25,383 nucleotides of DNA, from assembly GCA_035395685.1 (NCBI GenBank), contig DAOPBR010000042.1, forward strand, positions 1 to 25,383, written 5' to 3'. Both the position numbers and the translations under genes were made by a program. Shown piece by piece: positions 8,274 to 16,189 of this stretch (the stretch's first letter is position 1; each line of letters opens with the position of its first letter). This DNA comes from JAKJGA01 sp029554345. Its GTDB lineage: Bacteria; Spirochaetota; UBA4802; JAFGJZ01. The notes beneath the pieces are model-generated. The model did not search any database. It was not told the origin of the DNA and saw only the letters and a list, made by a program, of their open reading frames with translations.

Positions 8274-9698
8274 ATGATAAATATAATTCTTTGCGGTGGA
8301 AGTGGAACAAGACTATGGCCTTTATCTCGCCAGATGTTTCCAAAGCAGTTTGTTCATATAACTGGAGAAACATCATTGTTTCAGGAAACTGTAATAAGAA
8401 ATTCAGAATTATGTGATAAATTTTGCATTGTAACGAATTCCGATCATCAGTTTATTGCTTCTCATCAATTAGATGAACTTAAATTCAAAGTGAACGAAGT
8501 TACTTATCTTCTTGAACCTGTAGGAAGGAATACTGCACCAGCAATTGCTCTTGCATGTTTATCTTTTGATCCGGAAGAAATAGTTTTTGTTACTCCTTCT
8601 GATCATTTAATTAGAAAAACAGAAGTTTATTCCGAAAAAGTTCATATTGCCCGACTGAATGCAGACAAGGGCAATCTTGTGACATTTGGGATTACTGCGA
8701 AATATCCGGAAACAGGATATGGATATATCGAAGCTTCAAGTGGTAATATTGATCAGATTGATTCACTATATAAAGTAGTTTCTTTCAGAGAAAAACCGGA
8801 CAAAGAAACTGCTGAAAAGTATTTAGCTGCTAAATCATACTATTGGAACAGCGGAATGTTTGTATTTAAAGCAGGTGTTTTTCTTGATGAATTGAAAAAA
8901 TATTCGCCTGACATCTATGCTAAATCAAAAGTAGCTTTTGAATCAGCTGATATAGAACAAAAGAATAATCGGACAATTAGAATTCAACCAGATAAGATGA
9001 AGTTAATTCCGTCAGACAGCATTGATTATGCTGTTATGGAAAAATCTAAGAATGTCAGTGTTGTTGCTAGTGATATTGGATGGACGGACCTTGGAAGTTT
9101 CGATTCAATTTCCGATATAAAAGTTAAAGATGAAAATGGAAATTCATTTGATGGAGATGTTATTTCTATCAAATCAAAAAATAATCTTGTTTTTTCAGGA
9201 AACAGGAATATGTCTTTAATAGGAGTAGATGACTTAATCATTGTTGATACTTCAGATGCTCTTTGTATTATGAAAAAAGGTTTTTCTCAGGATGTTAAAG
9301 AAGTAGTAAGCCGTCTTCAGAATTCGACTCCTCAGGACAAAGAGCTTACCATTCTTCATTCAACGGTTCATCGTCCATGGGGCACTTATACTGTTCTTGA
9401 AGAAAGTAAGCGTTTTAAGATTAAAAAAATTGTAATAAAACCTGGGAAAAGAATTTCTCTTCAAAAACATCTGCATAGAAGTGAACATTGGGTGGTTGTT
9501 TCCGGTACAGCTAATGTTCATTCAGGCGGTGATGATAAGGTTATATGTAAGAATGAGTCTATTTATATTCCAATCGGTGTTAATCATAGGCTTTCAAATG
9601 AAGGTAAAATTGATCTGGTTATTATCGAAACTCAGGTTGGAGAATATGTCGGTGAGGATGATATTATCCGTATAGACGATGACTTTAAAAGATGCTAG
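8274..9698 (+). CDS. manC: Mannose-1-phosphate guanylyltransferase / mannose-6-phosphate isomerase
   Basis: Makes GDP-mannose from mannose-1-phosphate and GTP, the donor for mannose, fucose and rhamnose in surface glycans. At 474 residues it has the length of the two-domain ManC/AlgA type. The N-terminal nucleotidyltransferase shows CGGSGTRLWPLSR at 7-19, VTPSDH, FREKPD and YYWNSGMFVF. The C-terminal cupin from about 365 starts HRPWGTY and keeps the metal-ligand pattern QKHLHRSEHW and GVNHR, so isomerase activity is possible. Some family members have only the transferase activity. The gene stands alone behind an SD site, divergent from the first RHH-like gene. No polysaccharide cluster surrounds it. 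Confidence 0.95.
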   Translation: MINIILCGGSGTRLWPLSRQMFPKQFVHITGETSLFQETVIRNSELCDKFCIVTNSDHQFIASHQLDELKFKVNEVTYLLEPVGRNTAPAIALACLSFDPEEIVFVTPSDHLIRKTEVYSEKVHIARLNADKGNLVTFGITAKYPETGYGYIEASSGNIDQIDSLYKVVSFREKPDKETAEKYLAAKSYYWNSGMFVFKAGVFLDELKKYSPDIYAKSKVAFESADIEQKNNRTIRIQPDKMKLIPSDSIDYAVMEKSKNVSVVASDIGWTDLGSFDSISDIKVKDENGNSFDGDVISIKSKNNLVFSGNRNMSLIGVDDLIIVDTSDALCIMKKGFSQDVKEVVSRLQNSTPQDKELTILHSTVHRPWGTYTVLEESKRFKIKKIVIKPGKRISLQKHLHRSEHWVVVSGTANVHSGGDDKVICKNESIYIPIGVNHRLSNEGKIDLVIIETQVGEYVGEDDIIRIDDDFKRC

Positions 9699-9731
9699 AG
9701 TGGAATCTAATATTTTTTATAAGAATATTGT

Positions 9732-11426
9732 TTAAAACAATTGTTTTATTCTTTCTGAAAGTATTTTAACATTAGTAGAATTTAATAGAAGATTTCTATT
9801 GAAACTTTTCTGCATTAGTCTTGATAGTTTTGAAATAATTTCTATATGCAGATCGTTTGATGCTGCCGGAGACAAAAGAAGAAACACCATGTTTACTGGT
9901 TTCCCATCAGGTGCATTCCATTCTATTCCCTTGTCGGATATTCCTGTTAAAAGTACGGGGTCGCTTATTGATTCAAGCCTTGCATGGGGAATAGCTATGC
10001 CGTCTCCGATAGCTGTTGAATATTCTTCTTCACGAATAATAAGAACTTTTTCAACGTTATTTAGATCTATATTCTTAATAAATGATTTTGATGTTTGAAG
10101 CATTTTTTTGATAGTGTCGTTTCTGTTTTTCTCCTCTAGCATCATAATTCCATAATCGTAATTGATATAAGAAGATAGAGATACGTCTTTTCTTTTTTTC
10201 ATTGCATAAGTCATCCATGGTCCCATGATGATTGATGAAATAACAGCGCTGCATACGATTGCGATGAATATTTTAGGCGTAATGATGCCGGCTTCTAAAG
10301 CAAGCAGAGCAACAACAATTTCCATCATGCCGCCTGGAGTATGAGCAATAGATATGAGTGTGCGGTTTATTTTAGGAACTTTACTGAATGTAACTCCAAC
10401 CCAAGCACCGATAAATCTTCCGAATATTCCGACTGCAGTAATCAAAATTACCGGCAGAAGTTCGAAATTTGCAAAAAAATCAATTTTAAGGCCTATGTTA
10501 ACAAAAAATACAGGGACAAAAAGAGAGTGAACCATTTGTGAAATTATTGCGCGGGTGTCATCTTTTAGATTTTTTGCTTCTCCTGCAACAATTCCTGCTA
10601 TAAAGAATCCAAATAGTGCATGTATTCCCAATTTTTGAGTAAGAGCGCCGAATATTACACCGAGAATACATACATAAGAAAAGGAAGCTGCAGGTTCAGG
10701 GACATTTTTCTTTTGAAAATAGTCTACAGCTATATTTGAAAATTTCCTTCCAACAGTAAGAGCCAGGACTGAGAATCCTATCGTAGCAAAGAATATAATT
10801 ACTACAAAAGATGAATTTAAGCCTGATTGTGTAAATAAACCTAATATAATAGTAAAAAGTACCCAGCCGATAATGTCATTAACTGCCAATGCTGACATCG
10901 TCAGAAATCCAATGTCGGTTTTCAAAAGCAGTAAATCGTGCATAACCCGTGAGGCGATAGGCATGGCACTAATTGTCATTACCACAGCCATAAAAAGGGC
11001 GAAGTAAAGTCTTTTATCCGGATCAGCGAGATATTGATCAGGAAGAAGAAAGCACGGAATAAATGCTATCAGCATGGGAATAATTATGTCAGACAGTGCA
11101 ATTACAAGAGCGCTTCCTCTTTGTCTCCACGCTGATGAAAAATCTATCTCTAATCCCGTGTCCATTAAAAGAAATAACACCCCTATCCATGATATGGTTT
11201 CGAGCATGTTTTGCTGAGCCGCATCATTCGGAAAAATAAGCGTAAAGATTTCAGGATAAAAACGTCCGAATAAAGTCGGACCGAGAATAACTCCAATTAT
11301 AAGTTCAGCAGTGAGTACGGGTTGTTTAAATCGACGGAAAATCTCACCTGTTATGCGTGCAAGAAATAGTATTAACGCAAGCTGAATGAGAAATAAAAGA
11401 ATATTTGATTCATTCAAATAGTGCAT
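9732..11426 (-). CDS. CPA2-type cation/proton antiporter with C-terminal PTS EIIA domain
   Basis: A 564-residue fusion. Residues 1 to about 410 form a membrane antiporter of the CPA2 (KefB/NapA-like) family, with about a dozen hydrophobic segments and the ND pair of the ion site in ALAVNDIIGW (183-184). Residues about 420-564 form an EIIA domain with the phospho-histidine at about 481 in AIGDGIAIPHARLE and the partner histidine at about 527 in NDLHIEI. Known antiporter-EIIA fusions suggest that phosphorylation from the PTS chain gates Na+ or K+/H+ exchange. No TrkA-N domain is seen. The ATG at 11426 has no clear ribosome site but gives a proper N-terminal helix. It is a single gene, divergent from the lamin-tail operon. 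Confidence 0.93.
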   Translation of the reverse strand: MHYLNESNILLFLIQLALILFLARITGEIFRRFKQPVLTAELIIGVILGPTLFGRFYPEIFTLIFPNDAAQQNMLETISWIGVLFLLMDTGLEIDFSSAWRQRGSALVIALSDIIIPMLIAFIPCFLLPDQYLADPDKRLYFALFMAVVMTISAMPIASRVMHDLLLLKTDIGFLTMSALAVNDIIGWVLFTIILGLFTQSGLNSSFVVIIFFATIGFSVLALTVGRKFSNIAVDYFQKKNVPEPAASFSYVCILGVIFGALTQKLGIHALFGFFIAGIVAGEAKNLKDDTRAIISQMVHSLFVPVFFVNIGLKIDFFANFELLPVILITAVGIFGRFIGAWVGVTFSKVPKINRTLISIAHTPGGMMEIVVALLALEAGIITPKIFIAIVCSAVISSIIMGPWMTYAMKKRKDVSLSSYINYDYGIMMLEEKNRNDTIKKMLQTSKSFIKNIDLNNVEKVLIIREEEYSTAIGDGIAIPHARLESISDPVLLTGISDKGIEWNAPDGKPVNMVFLLLSPAASNDLHIEIISKLSRLMQKSFNRNLLLNSTNVKILSERIKQLF

Positions 11427-11515
11427 AAAATAAATATTTTAGAATTTAATAAAAGATTCAATTAAAATTTTCAATTTAGTGCAAAAAATCATTTTTTATA
11501 CGTATTTGATTATAT

Positions 11516-12493
11516 ATGAAGGTAATATTTCTTTTATCGGTAATATTGAGTGCACAGACAAGCCATTCATCACGGCTTGTAATATCAGAAATTTCTCCGG
11601 CAGGAAGTCCTTGCGATTGGGTTGAAATATATTTCAATTCTGATATTTTAGAAAAAAAAGATATATCAAAATTATTTCTTACTGTTTATTACGGAAGTGA
11701 AGAAATTCTTTCTGAAGATCCTGTTTCAATTTTTTCGAGGAATCTTTTGGAAACTCCTTATGATGACAGATATATTGTTGTGCGCTTTTGTAAAGGAGTT
11801 GATGAAACTGATTATACCGGAGACAGCAATAAAAATGGTGTTATTGATGTTTATGTGAAAGGTACAAGTCCTTGGAACACCGATTCTGTTATAGGACTTG
11901 ATGATGATTCAAATATTGCTAATGGTGCAATTGATTTTGCTGCATATTCCGCGTATGATGGGTCGATTAATTCTTCTGTTTTATCGTATCTTGATTCTGC
12001 TGTTTCAATTGGTGTTTGGTCTGTATCAGATAGTGTCGAAAAATCATTCATTGATATTGGTTTAAAAGGTCTTTCTTCGGATCAAAGCATTATTAGATTA
12101 GGGGAAGATACAAATTCAAAAAATGATTTTGTTGTCACAGATACTCCAACACCAGGAAATGATAATATTTACTCAAAGAGAAGTTCCGAGTCTTTTTCAT
12201 TGGGATTAAAAGATAAATATCTTATAGAAGAATTTTCCGGAAAAGATTTTGTTTCTGTAAATATTTCCTTACAGTGCTCTTTGCGTTTTAGGATTTACTC
12301 GACAAACGGAATACTGAAATATGAGTCCCGGCTTTTTAAAGATGTTCAACCGGGATTTTTTAAAATCAGGCTTGATCATTCAGTTATTAAGAAGTTAAGA
12401 AGCGGAATGTATATAATTTGTTTTACAGGAGTTGCAAAAAGCGGAAAGATAAAGAATTCAAAAACTCTAATAATTGTTAACAGGTATAAATGA
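11516..12493 (+). CDS. Secreted lamin-tail-domain protein with FlgD-like C-terminus
   Basis: A secreted or surface protein of 325 residues that begins with a signal peptide (about 1-19). Residues 20-217 look like one lamin tail domain. They open with LVISEISPAGSPCDWVEIYF and close with the family's typical SIIRLGEDTNSKNDFV, then TPTPGNDN. An insert holds DSNKNGVID (103-111), which has the spacing of a calcium-binding loop. Residues about 240-325 (FRIYSTNGILKYESR through SGMYIICF) resemble the Ig-like C-terminal fold of FlgD and of type IX secretion cargo. Lamin tail domains in bacteria occur on extracellular nucleases and adhesins; no nuclease motif is seen here. There is no SD site. It is the first gene of a three-gene operon; the ATG of the next gene overlaps its TGA. 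Confidence 0.8.
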   Translation: MKVIFLLSVILSAQTSHSSRLVISEISPAGSPCDWVEIYFNSDILEKKDISKLFLTVYYGSEEILSEDPVSIFSRNLLETPYDDRYIVVRFCKGVDETDYTGDSNKNGVIDVYVKGTSPWNTDSVIGLDDDSNIANGAIDFAAYSAYDGSINSSVLSYLDSAVSIGVWSVSDSVEKSFIDIGLKGLSSDQSIIRLGEDTNSKNDFVVTDTPTPGNDNIYSKRSSESFSLGLKDKYLIEEFSGKDFVSVNISLQCSLRFRIYSTNGILKYESRLFKDVQPGFFKIRLDHSVIKKLRSGMYIICFTGVAKSGKIKNSKTLIIVNRYK

Positions 12494-13755
12494 GAGTTGT
12501 AATTATTTGTCTGGTATTATTGAATATTGCAGCTTTTGATTATAATTCTCAGTCATTGGTTTTTCCATTCGAAAGAAGTGTTTATGCTGAAAGTCCATTG
12601 TCCTTTACGGAAGAAGCTGGCAGTATTTCTGATACTAAGCACAGCTTTTTGTCAGTCTCTTATGCCCGACCATATGGAATTAGCCAGCTGCATTCTTCAT
12701 CATTGATCGCCGGATTAACTTTTGAGAGTTATGATTGTTATTTGTCTGGAAATTATTTCGGCAGTTGTTTTTATTCTGAAACGAAATTACGTGCAGGAAC
12801 CAATTATGCTTTTAAGTATATTGGTTTTGGTGTCAGCACTGATTTTCTCAGGTATGGAATAAATTGCGATGGTAGAAAATACTCCAAATGGTTAAATGAC
12901 TATAATGCGGGGATGATTATTCGTCCGATGAGTTTTTTCCGTGTGGGAATTTATCAGAGAGGTATTATTTCGCGATTTGATGACAGCAGGGAACTATACC
13001 CTTCAATGCTCTCGGCTGGAATTTCCATAGCTCCTTTTTCCGGTGCAGAATTTATTTCCAATATAAATTATATTGATAATAAGATAATGAAACTCTTCGA
13101 GCTGTCATTTAATCTTGCAAAAAATTTCAATTGTTCAGTCGGTTATTCTCCGGATTTGTCGATTTATTCTGTTGGAGGAACATTTTATTATAATAATTGC
13201 CGGTTGCAATATTCTTTATCAAATCATTCTGTTCTGGGTGTCACGCATAATTTCAGTGTTTCGTTTGTTTGGGGGGAAGTTGTTCTGCCGAAAACTGCGA
13301 TTGAAATTTCTAAAAAGTATAAGTATCGATTAGAAGAAAATATTGATATTCAACGGGCCGGACTAGATGAGTTGCTTTCAATCGAAGGCATGACCATAGA
13401 AATTGCACAGCGTATAATTGCGTATAGAGAAAGATTCGGAAAGATAAGCCGGAAGTCTCTTGTTCAAATTGGCGCCGAAGGGGAGCTTTTAGAATCTATA
13501 ATCAGACGAGTTGAGAATCTTTCAGAAACTGAAGTCAAAAAACATCGTGAAAATCGATTCGTATATAAGCCGAAAAAAAGTAAAACCCATTTATTCAATC
13601 AACTCGTTTCTGCGGGGATTCCTCATTCAAAAGCTTTGAGTATTGCTGATGATTTTATGATTAGAGGTAAAACATATGTGTTAAACGGTATTGAGAAATA
13701 CGAACTTGATAAGCAAATGATAGGCAGGGCCATAGACATATGTTCAAATTATTAA
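12490..13755 (+). CDS. Outer-membrane beta protein with C-terminal helix-hairpin-helix DNA-binding domain
   Basis: A 421-residue protein. After a signal peptide (about 1-15), residues about 25-265 alternate hydrophobic and aromatic residues like a beta-barrel. Segments such as SVSYARPYGISQLHSSSL recall PorV/UPF0164-like barrels (weak resemblance). Residues 284-330 form a ComEA-type helix-hairpin-helix: NIDIQRAGLDELLSIEGMT then AQRIIAYRERFGKI. A basic linker and a further helical unit at about 365-421 follow and may be a second HhH. ComEA HhH domains bind double-stranded DNA in the periplasm during uptake, so the sequence suggests a barrel with a DNA-binding tail. It overlaps the gene before by ATGA and the gene after by 16 bases. 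The exact function is unknown. Confidence 0.78.
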   Translation: MRVVIICLVLLNIAAFDYNSQSLVFPFERSVYAESPLSFTEEAGSISDTKHSFLSVSYARPYGISQLHSSSLIAGLTFESYDCYLSGNYFGSCFYSETKLRAGTNYAFKYIGFGVSTDFLRYGINCDGRKYSKWLNDYNAGMIIRPMSFFRVGIYQRGIISRFDDSRELYPSMLSAGISIAPFSGAEFISNINYIDNKIMKLFELSFNLAKNFNCSVGYSPDLSIYSVGGTFYYNNCRLQYSLSNHSVLGVTHNFSVSFVWGEVVLPKTAIEISKKYKYRLEENIDIQRAGLDELLSIEGMTIEIAQRIIAYRERFGKISRKSLVQIGAEGELLESIIRRVENLSETEVKKHRENRFVYKPKKSKTHLFNQLVSAGIPHSKALSIADDFMIRGKTYVLNGIEKYELDKQMIGRAIDICSNY

Positions 13756-15176
13756 CTATTATTGTTATATTTCCATGCACGATGCTTTTTGCTTTTATGG
13801 AAGGAGATGTGGATTATGAATACTCTAAAAAAGGATCTGAAGAGAAGAAAAATTATTTTAATCATTTGCTTTTTAGTTTTGGAAGTTCAGCATTCTTTGA
13901 TTTCTCAAGAAAAGACGACATAAGTAATAAAAAAAATACGTATTCATGGAATGCAAGAATTTCTTCCACAGACAGAATAAAAATATTAGCTGGAAATTAT
14001 CATGCGAAGTTTTCGAGCGGAATGATATTGTCAAGGCTGAATTCAGCTTCGAATAATCCATTTCATTCTTCAACTATCCGCACTCAAAGTGATCCTTTTC
14101 TTCCAGAAACAAGTGCAAATATAAATGATTCATTGTTCGGATCAGCCATTAGTTGTTCAATAATAGATTTAGACGATATTAAATTTAAGATTCATATGTT
14201 CTATTCTGATAAAAAGTCATATATTACGTCCTCTGAATATGAAGAAAATGAGACAAATAGAAGTTATTTGTCTCTAAATTCTTCTGACATAGTAGATAAA
14301 GAAGAAATAGTATCTTCAAAAATATCTGGCTATTCCTTATGCTTAGGATATCATTTATTGAAAATAAATGTTAATGGACTGTATTCTCTTGCTGAAAGCA
14401 GTTCAGGAAGATTGTATTCACAAGGAAATGATTACTATTCAGCTTCTTCTCTATATTTATCGTTCGGGATAAAGCAGTCGGAAATATTTACTGAAATGTG
14501 TTTTAACCGTTCACAAGATAGCAGTTTTACCGAAACTCTATCTTATCAGTATGGGATGAAACATGTTGAAAAAAAATACATGATTTCATTCGTCGGCAAG
14601 AATATCTCTGAAAAAATAAATGTTCCATTCGGATCTCCCTGCAGAGGAAAATCTCCTTCAATTCAAAATTCATTTTCGGGATATTTGTATATGACGGATA
14701 AAATTAAAACAGGTGCTGAAATAGAACAGACACAGTATAAGAAAATGATTCAGTCCGAGACATATTTAGTAGATGAAAAGGTTTTTGCAGAAATTGAGAT
14801 TCTTAAAAAAATATACATAAACGGAGATTATTGCCGAACAAAGTATTACTGGAAAACTGATGAAATTTCAAATGCGCTGTCCGCAGAAATGAAATTATAT
14901 TTTAAATATATGGCACTTAATCATTCAATTTCGAAGAATGATGCCCGAAAAAAAATTAAGAGTGAAATTGAAACTCGATTGTTAAAATCATTTTATGCGA
15001 ACATGTATTATGTATTCATTCTAGGGAATGATTCATATTATTCTGCGCAAAAAAACGTATTTATATCAACAAAATATATGTATAAAAACATTACATCAGC
15101 TGTAAGTTATACAAAAGGATTTGGGAAAGGGCAAAATTATACAAGATTTCTTTTCTCAATAAGCGGTTTGATTTGA
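13740..15176 (+). CDS. Outer-membrane beta-barrel protein, partner of the HhH protein
   Basis: A 478-residue protein with a signal peptide (about 1-18) and amphipathic beta strands throughout, ending in an aromatic/hydrophobic strand (FLFSISGLI). The segment KILAGNYHAKFSSGMILSRL at about residue 81-100 resembles, from memory, the conserved GDYxxxFGQGL stretch of large Bacteroidota proteins that join HhH repeats to a barrel. If so, this gene and the one before it together correspond to that single protein. It starts inside the previous gene (16-base overlap) and ends at a strong terminator, so the three genes form one operon. It is probably an outer-membrane pore or scaffold; substrate not determined. 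Confidence 0.72.
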   Translation: MFKLLTIIVIFPCTMLFAFMEGDVDYEYSKKGSEEKKNYFNHLLFSFGSSAFFDFSRKDDISNKKNTYSWNARISSTDRIKILAGNYHAKFSSGMILSRLNSASNNPFHSSTIRTQSDPFLPETSANINDSLFGSAISCSIIDLDDIKFKIHMFYSDKKSYITSSEYEENETNRSYLSLNSSDIVDKEEIVSSKISGYSLCLGYHLLKINVNGLYSLAESSSGRLYSQGNDYYSASSLYLSFGIKQSEIFTEMCFNRSQDSSFTETLSYQYGMKHVEKKYMISFVGKNISEKINVPFGSPCRGKSPSIQNSFSGYLYMTDKIKTGAEIEQTQYKKMIQSETYLVDEKVFAEIEILKKIYINGDYCRTKYYWKTDEISNALSAEMKLYFKYMALNHSISKNDARKKIKSEIETRLLKSFYANMYYVFILGNDSYYSAQKNVFISTKYMYKNITSAVSYTKGFGKGQNYTRFLFSISGLI

Positions 15177-15189
15177 ACTAATTATAAGC

Positions 15190-15223
15190 TAACCAGTTGC
15201 CGGTGCGTCCCGGCAACTGGTTA
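15190..15223. terminator. Strong terminator between convergent genes
   Basis: A perfect 14-bp inverted repeat (15190-15203 and 15210-15223) with a 6-base loop and a G/C-rich centre lies directly after the barrel gene. The following sequence is only moderately T-rich. It probably ends both the plus-strand operon and the Spy-like gene that converges on it. Confidence 0.8.
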
Positions 15224-15233
15224 TATCTTTCAA

Positions 15234-15752
15234 TCAATCTTCGGAATCCATATCGCGGTGTTTTCTTCTGTTTTCTTTTTCTTTCATTTTATCATGTTTA
15301 GCTTTGAGTATTTCTTTCTGATCTTTTGTCAAAATACTTCTGATTTGAATTCTGTATTTTGCATGAAGAATTTGCATTTCAGTCATGTTAGCGCTAATTT
15401 CTTTTATTATCTTTTCATAATCTGATAGTGTGCTATTATCTTTTTCATCGAGTTTTCTCATTTCCTGATGAAGATTTCTCTGCTTTTCGTGAATCGGTTC
15501 AGTTTGTTTTTTTAACTCGCTGTTTGCAGTCTTTATTTTGGAAACTTGATCATCTGTAAGTTTGAGTTCTTTTTTCATCTCATCGGATTCAAGAAAAAAC
15601 ATAGGCATACATCCTTGATATTTTTTGCCCATGCCTCTTTCATATTTCGGGCAATTCATTGAATCTTTGTTTCCATGTCTTTCTTTCCCCTGCGCGTTTA
15701 GTACCATAAACGTAAGAAATAGTGAAAAAATCAATAGAGCTGTTTTTTTCAT
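15234..15752 (-). CDS. Spy/CpxP-like periplasmic LTxxQ protein
   Basis: A 172-residue protein with a signal peptide (about 1-20), then an all-helical, highly charged body. ELKLTDDQVSKI and SILTKDQKEIL are the paired LTxxQ-like repeats of the Spy/CpxP/CnrX fold. Members are ATP-independent periplasmic chaperones or metal/stress sensors. The region from about 25-50 is rich in His, Met and Cys (HGNKDSMNCPKYERGMGKKY), and the C-terminus is His/Asp/Arg-rich, which hints at metal binding. An AAGGAG site precedes the ATG. No two-component or sigma/anti-sigma partner is adjacent, so the chaperone and metal roles cannot be separated. Confidence 0.83.
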   Translation of the reverse strand: MKKTALLIFSLFLTFMVLNAQGKERHGNKDSMNCPKYERGMGKKYQGCMPMFFLESDEMKKELKLTDDQVSKIKTANSELKKQTEPIHEKQRNLHQEMRKLDEKDNSTLSDYEKIIKEISANMTEMQILHAKYRIQIRSILTKDQKEILKAKHDKMKEKENRRKHRDMDSED

Positions 15753-15869
15753 TGGTTACTCCTTTTTATTAAATTCAATTTATAAACCATAAAAGAATTC
15801 GACAAGTTCCATAATTGAAAATATATTGCCAAAAATAAATATCTTTTAAAAATTGATTTGAGAGGTAAT

Positions 15870-16145
15870 ATGCTTAAAGTTAATGAATATTTTGACGGCA
15901 AAGTCAAATCTGTGGCTTTTTCTAATTCAGAAGGAAAAGCCACATCGGGAGTTATTTCACGCGGTACTTACGAATTTTCAACATCGTCAGAAGAGCTTAT
16001 GAAAGTAACATCAGGTAAGTTAAATGTTCTTATGGGAGACCATTCCGGAGTATATTCAACAGGCGAATCCTTTGTTGTTCCGGCTAATTCAAAATTTACA
16101 GTAACAGCAGATGAAGAATGTTCATACGTTTGTTTCTATAAATAA
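15870..16145 (+). CDS. ppnP: Pyrimidine/purine nucleoside phosphorylase PpnP
   Basis: A 91-residue single-domain cupin that matches E. coli PpnP (YaiE, formerly DUF1255) from end to end. It starts MLKVNEYFDGKVKSVAFSNS, has YEFSTSSEELMKVTSGKLNV in the middle and ends CSYVCFYK. The family phosphorolyses diverse nucleosides to base and ribose-1-phosphate. The ATG at 15870 is chosen because GAGAGG (15860-15865) is spaced correctly for it and because PpnP proteins begin at this point. A TTG at 15858 would place the start before the ribosome site. It is a single gene ended by a strong terminator directly after the stop. Confidence 0.93.
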   Translation: MLKVNEYFDGKVKSVAFSNSEGKATSGVISRGTYEFSTSSEELMKVTSGKLNVLMGDHSGVYSTGESFVVPANSKFTVTADEECSYVCFYK

Positions 16146-16186
16146 AAAACCGGTTACGCACGTATAAAAAGCGTGACCGGTTTTTT
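16144..16186. terminator. Bidirectional intrinsic terminator
   Basis: A 16-bp inverted repeat (16144-16159 and 16171-16186) with one U-G wobble and an 11-base loop. An A run begins the left arm and a T run ends the right arm. It serves ppnP (plus) and the convergent esterase gene (minus), whose stop is only four bases away. Confidence 0.88.
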
Positions 16187-16189
16187 ACC

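Noticed and set aside
9733..9748. Perfect 16-base AT-rich palindrome at the end of the antiporter gene
   Set aside because: It has no loop and no T run, so it is not a convincing terminator; an AT palindrome of this size could be chance.
9799..10098. 99-codon open frame antisense to the antiporter's EIIA domain
   Set aside because: It mirrors the strongly conserved EIIA reading frame; no start signals.
12200..12490. Type IX secretion C-terminal sorting domain on the lamin-tail protein
   Set aside because: The fold looks alike, but the FlgD-like Ig domain is an equal fit and no type IX component is in view.
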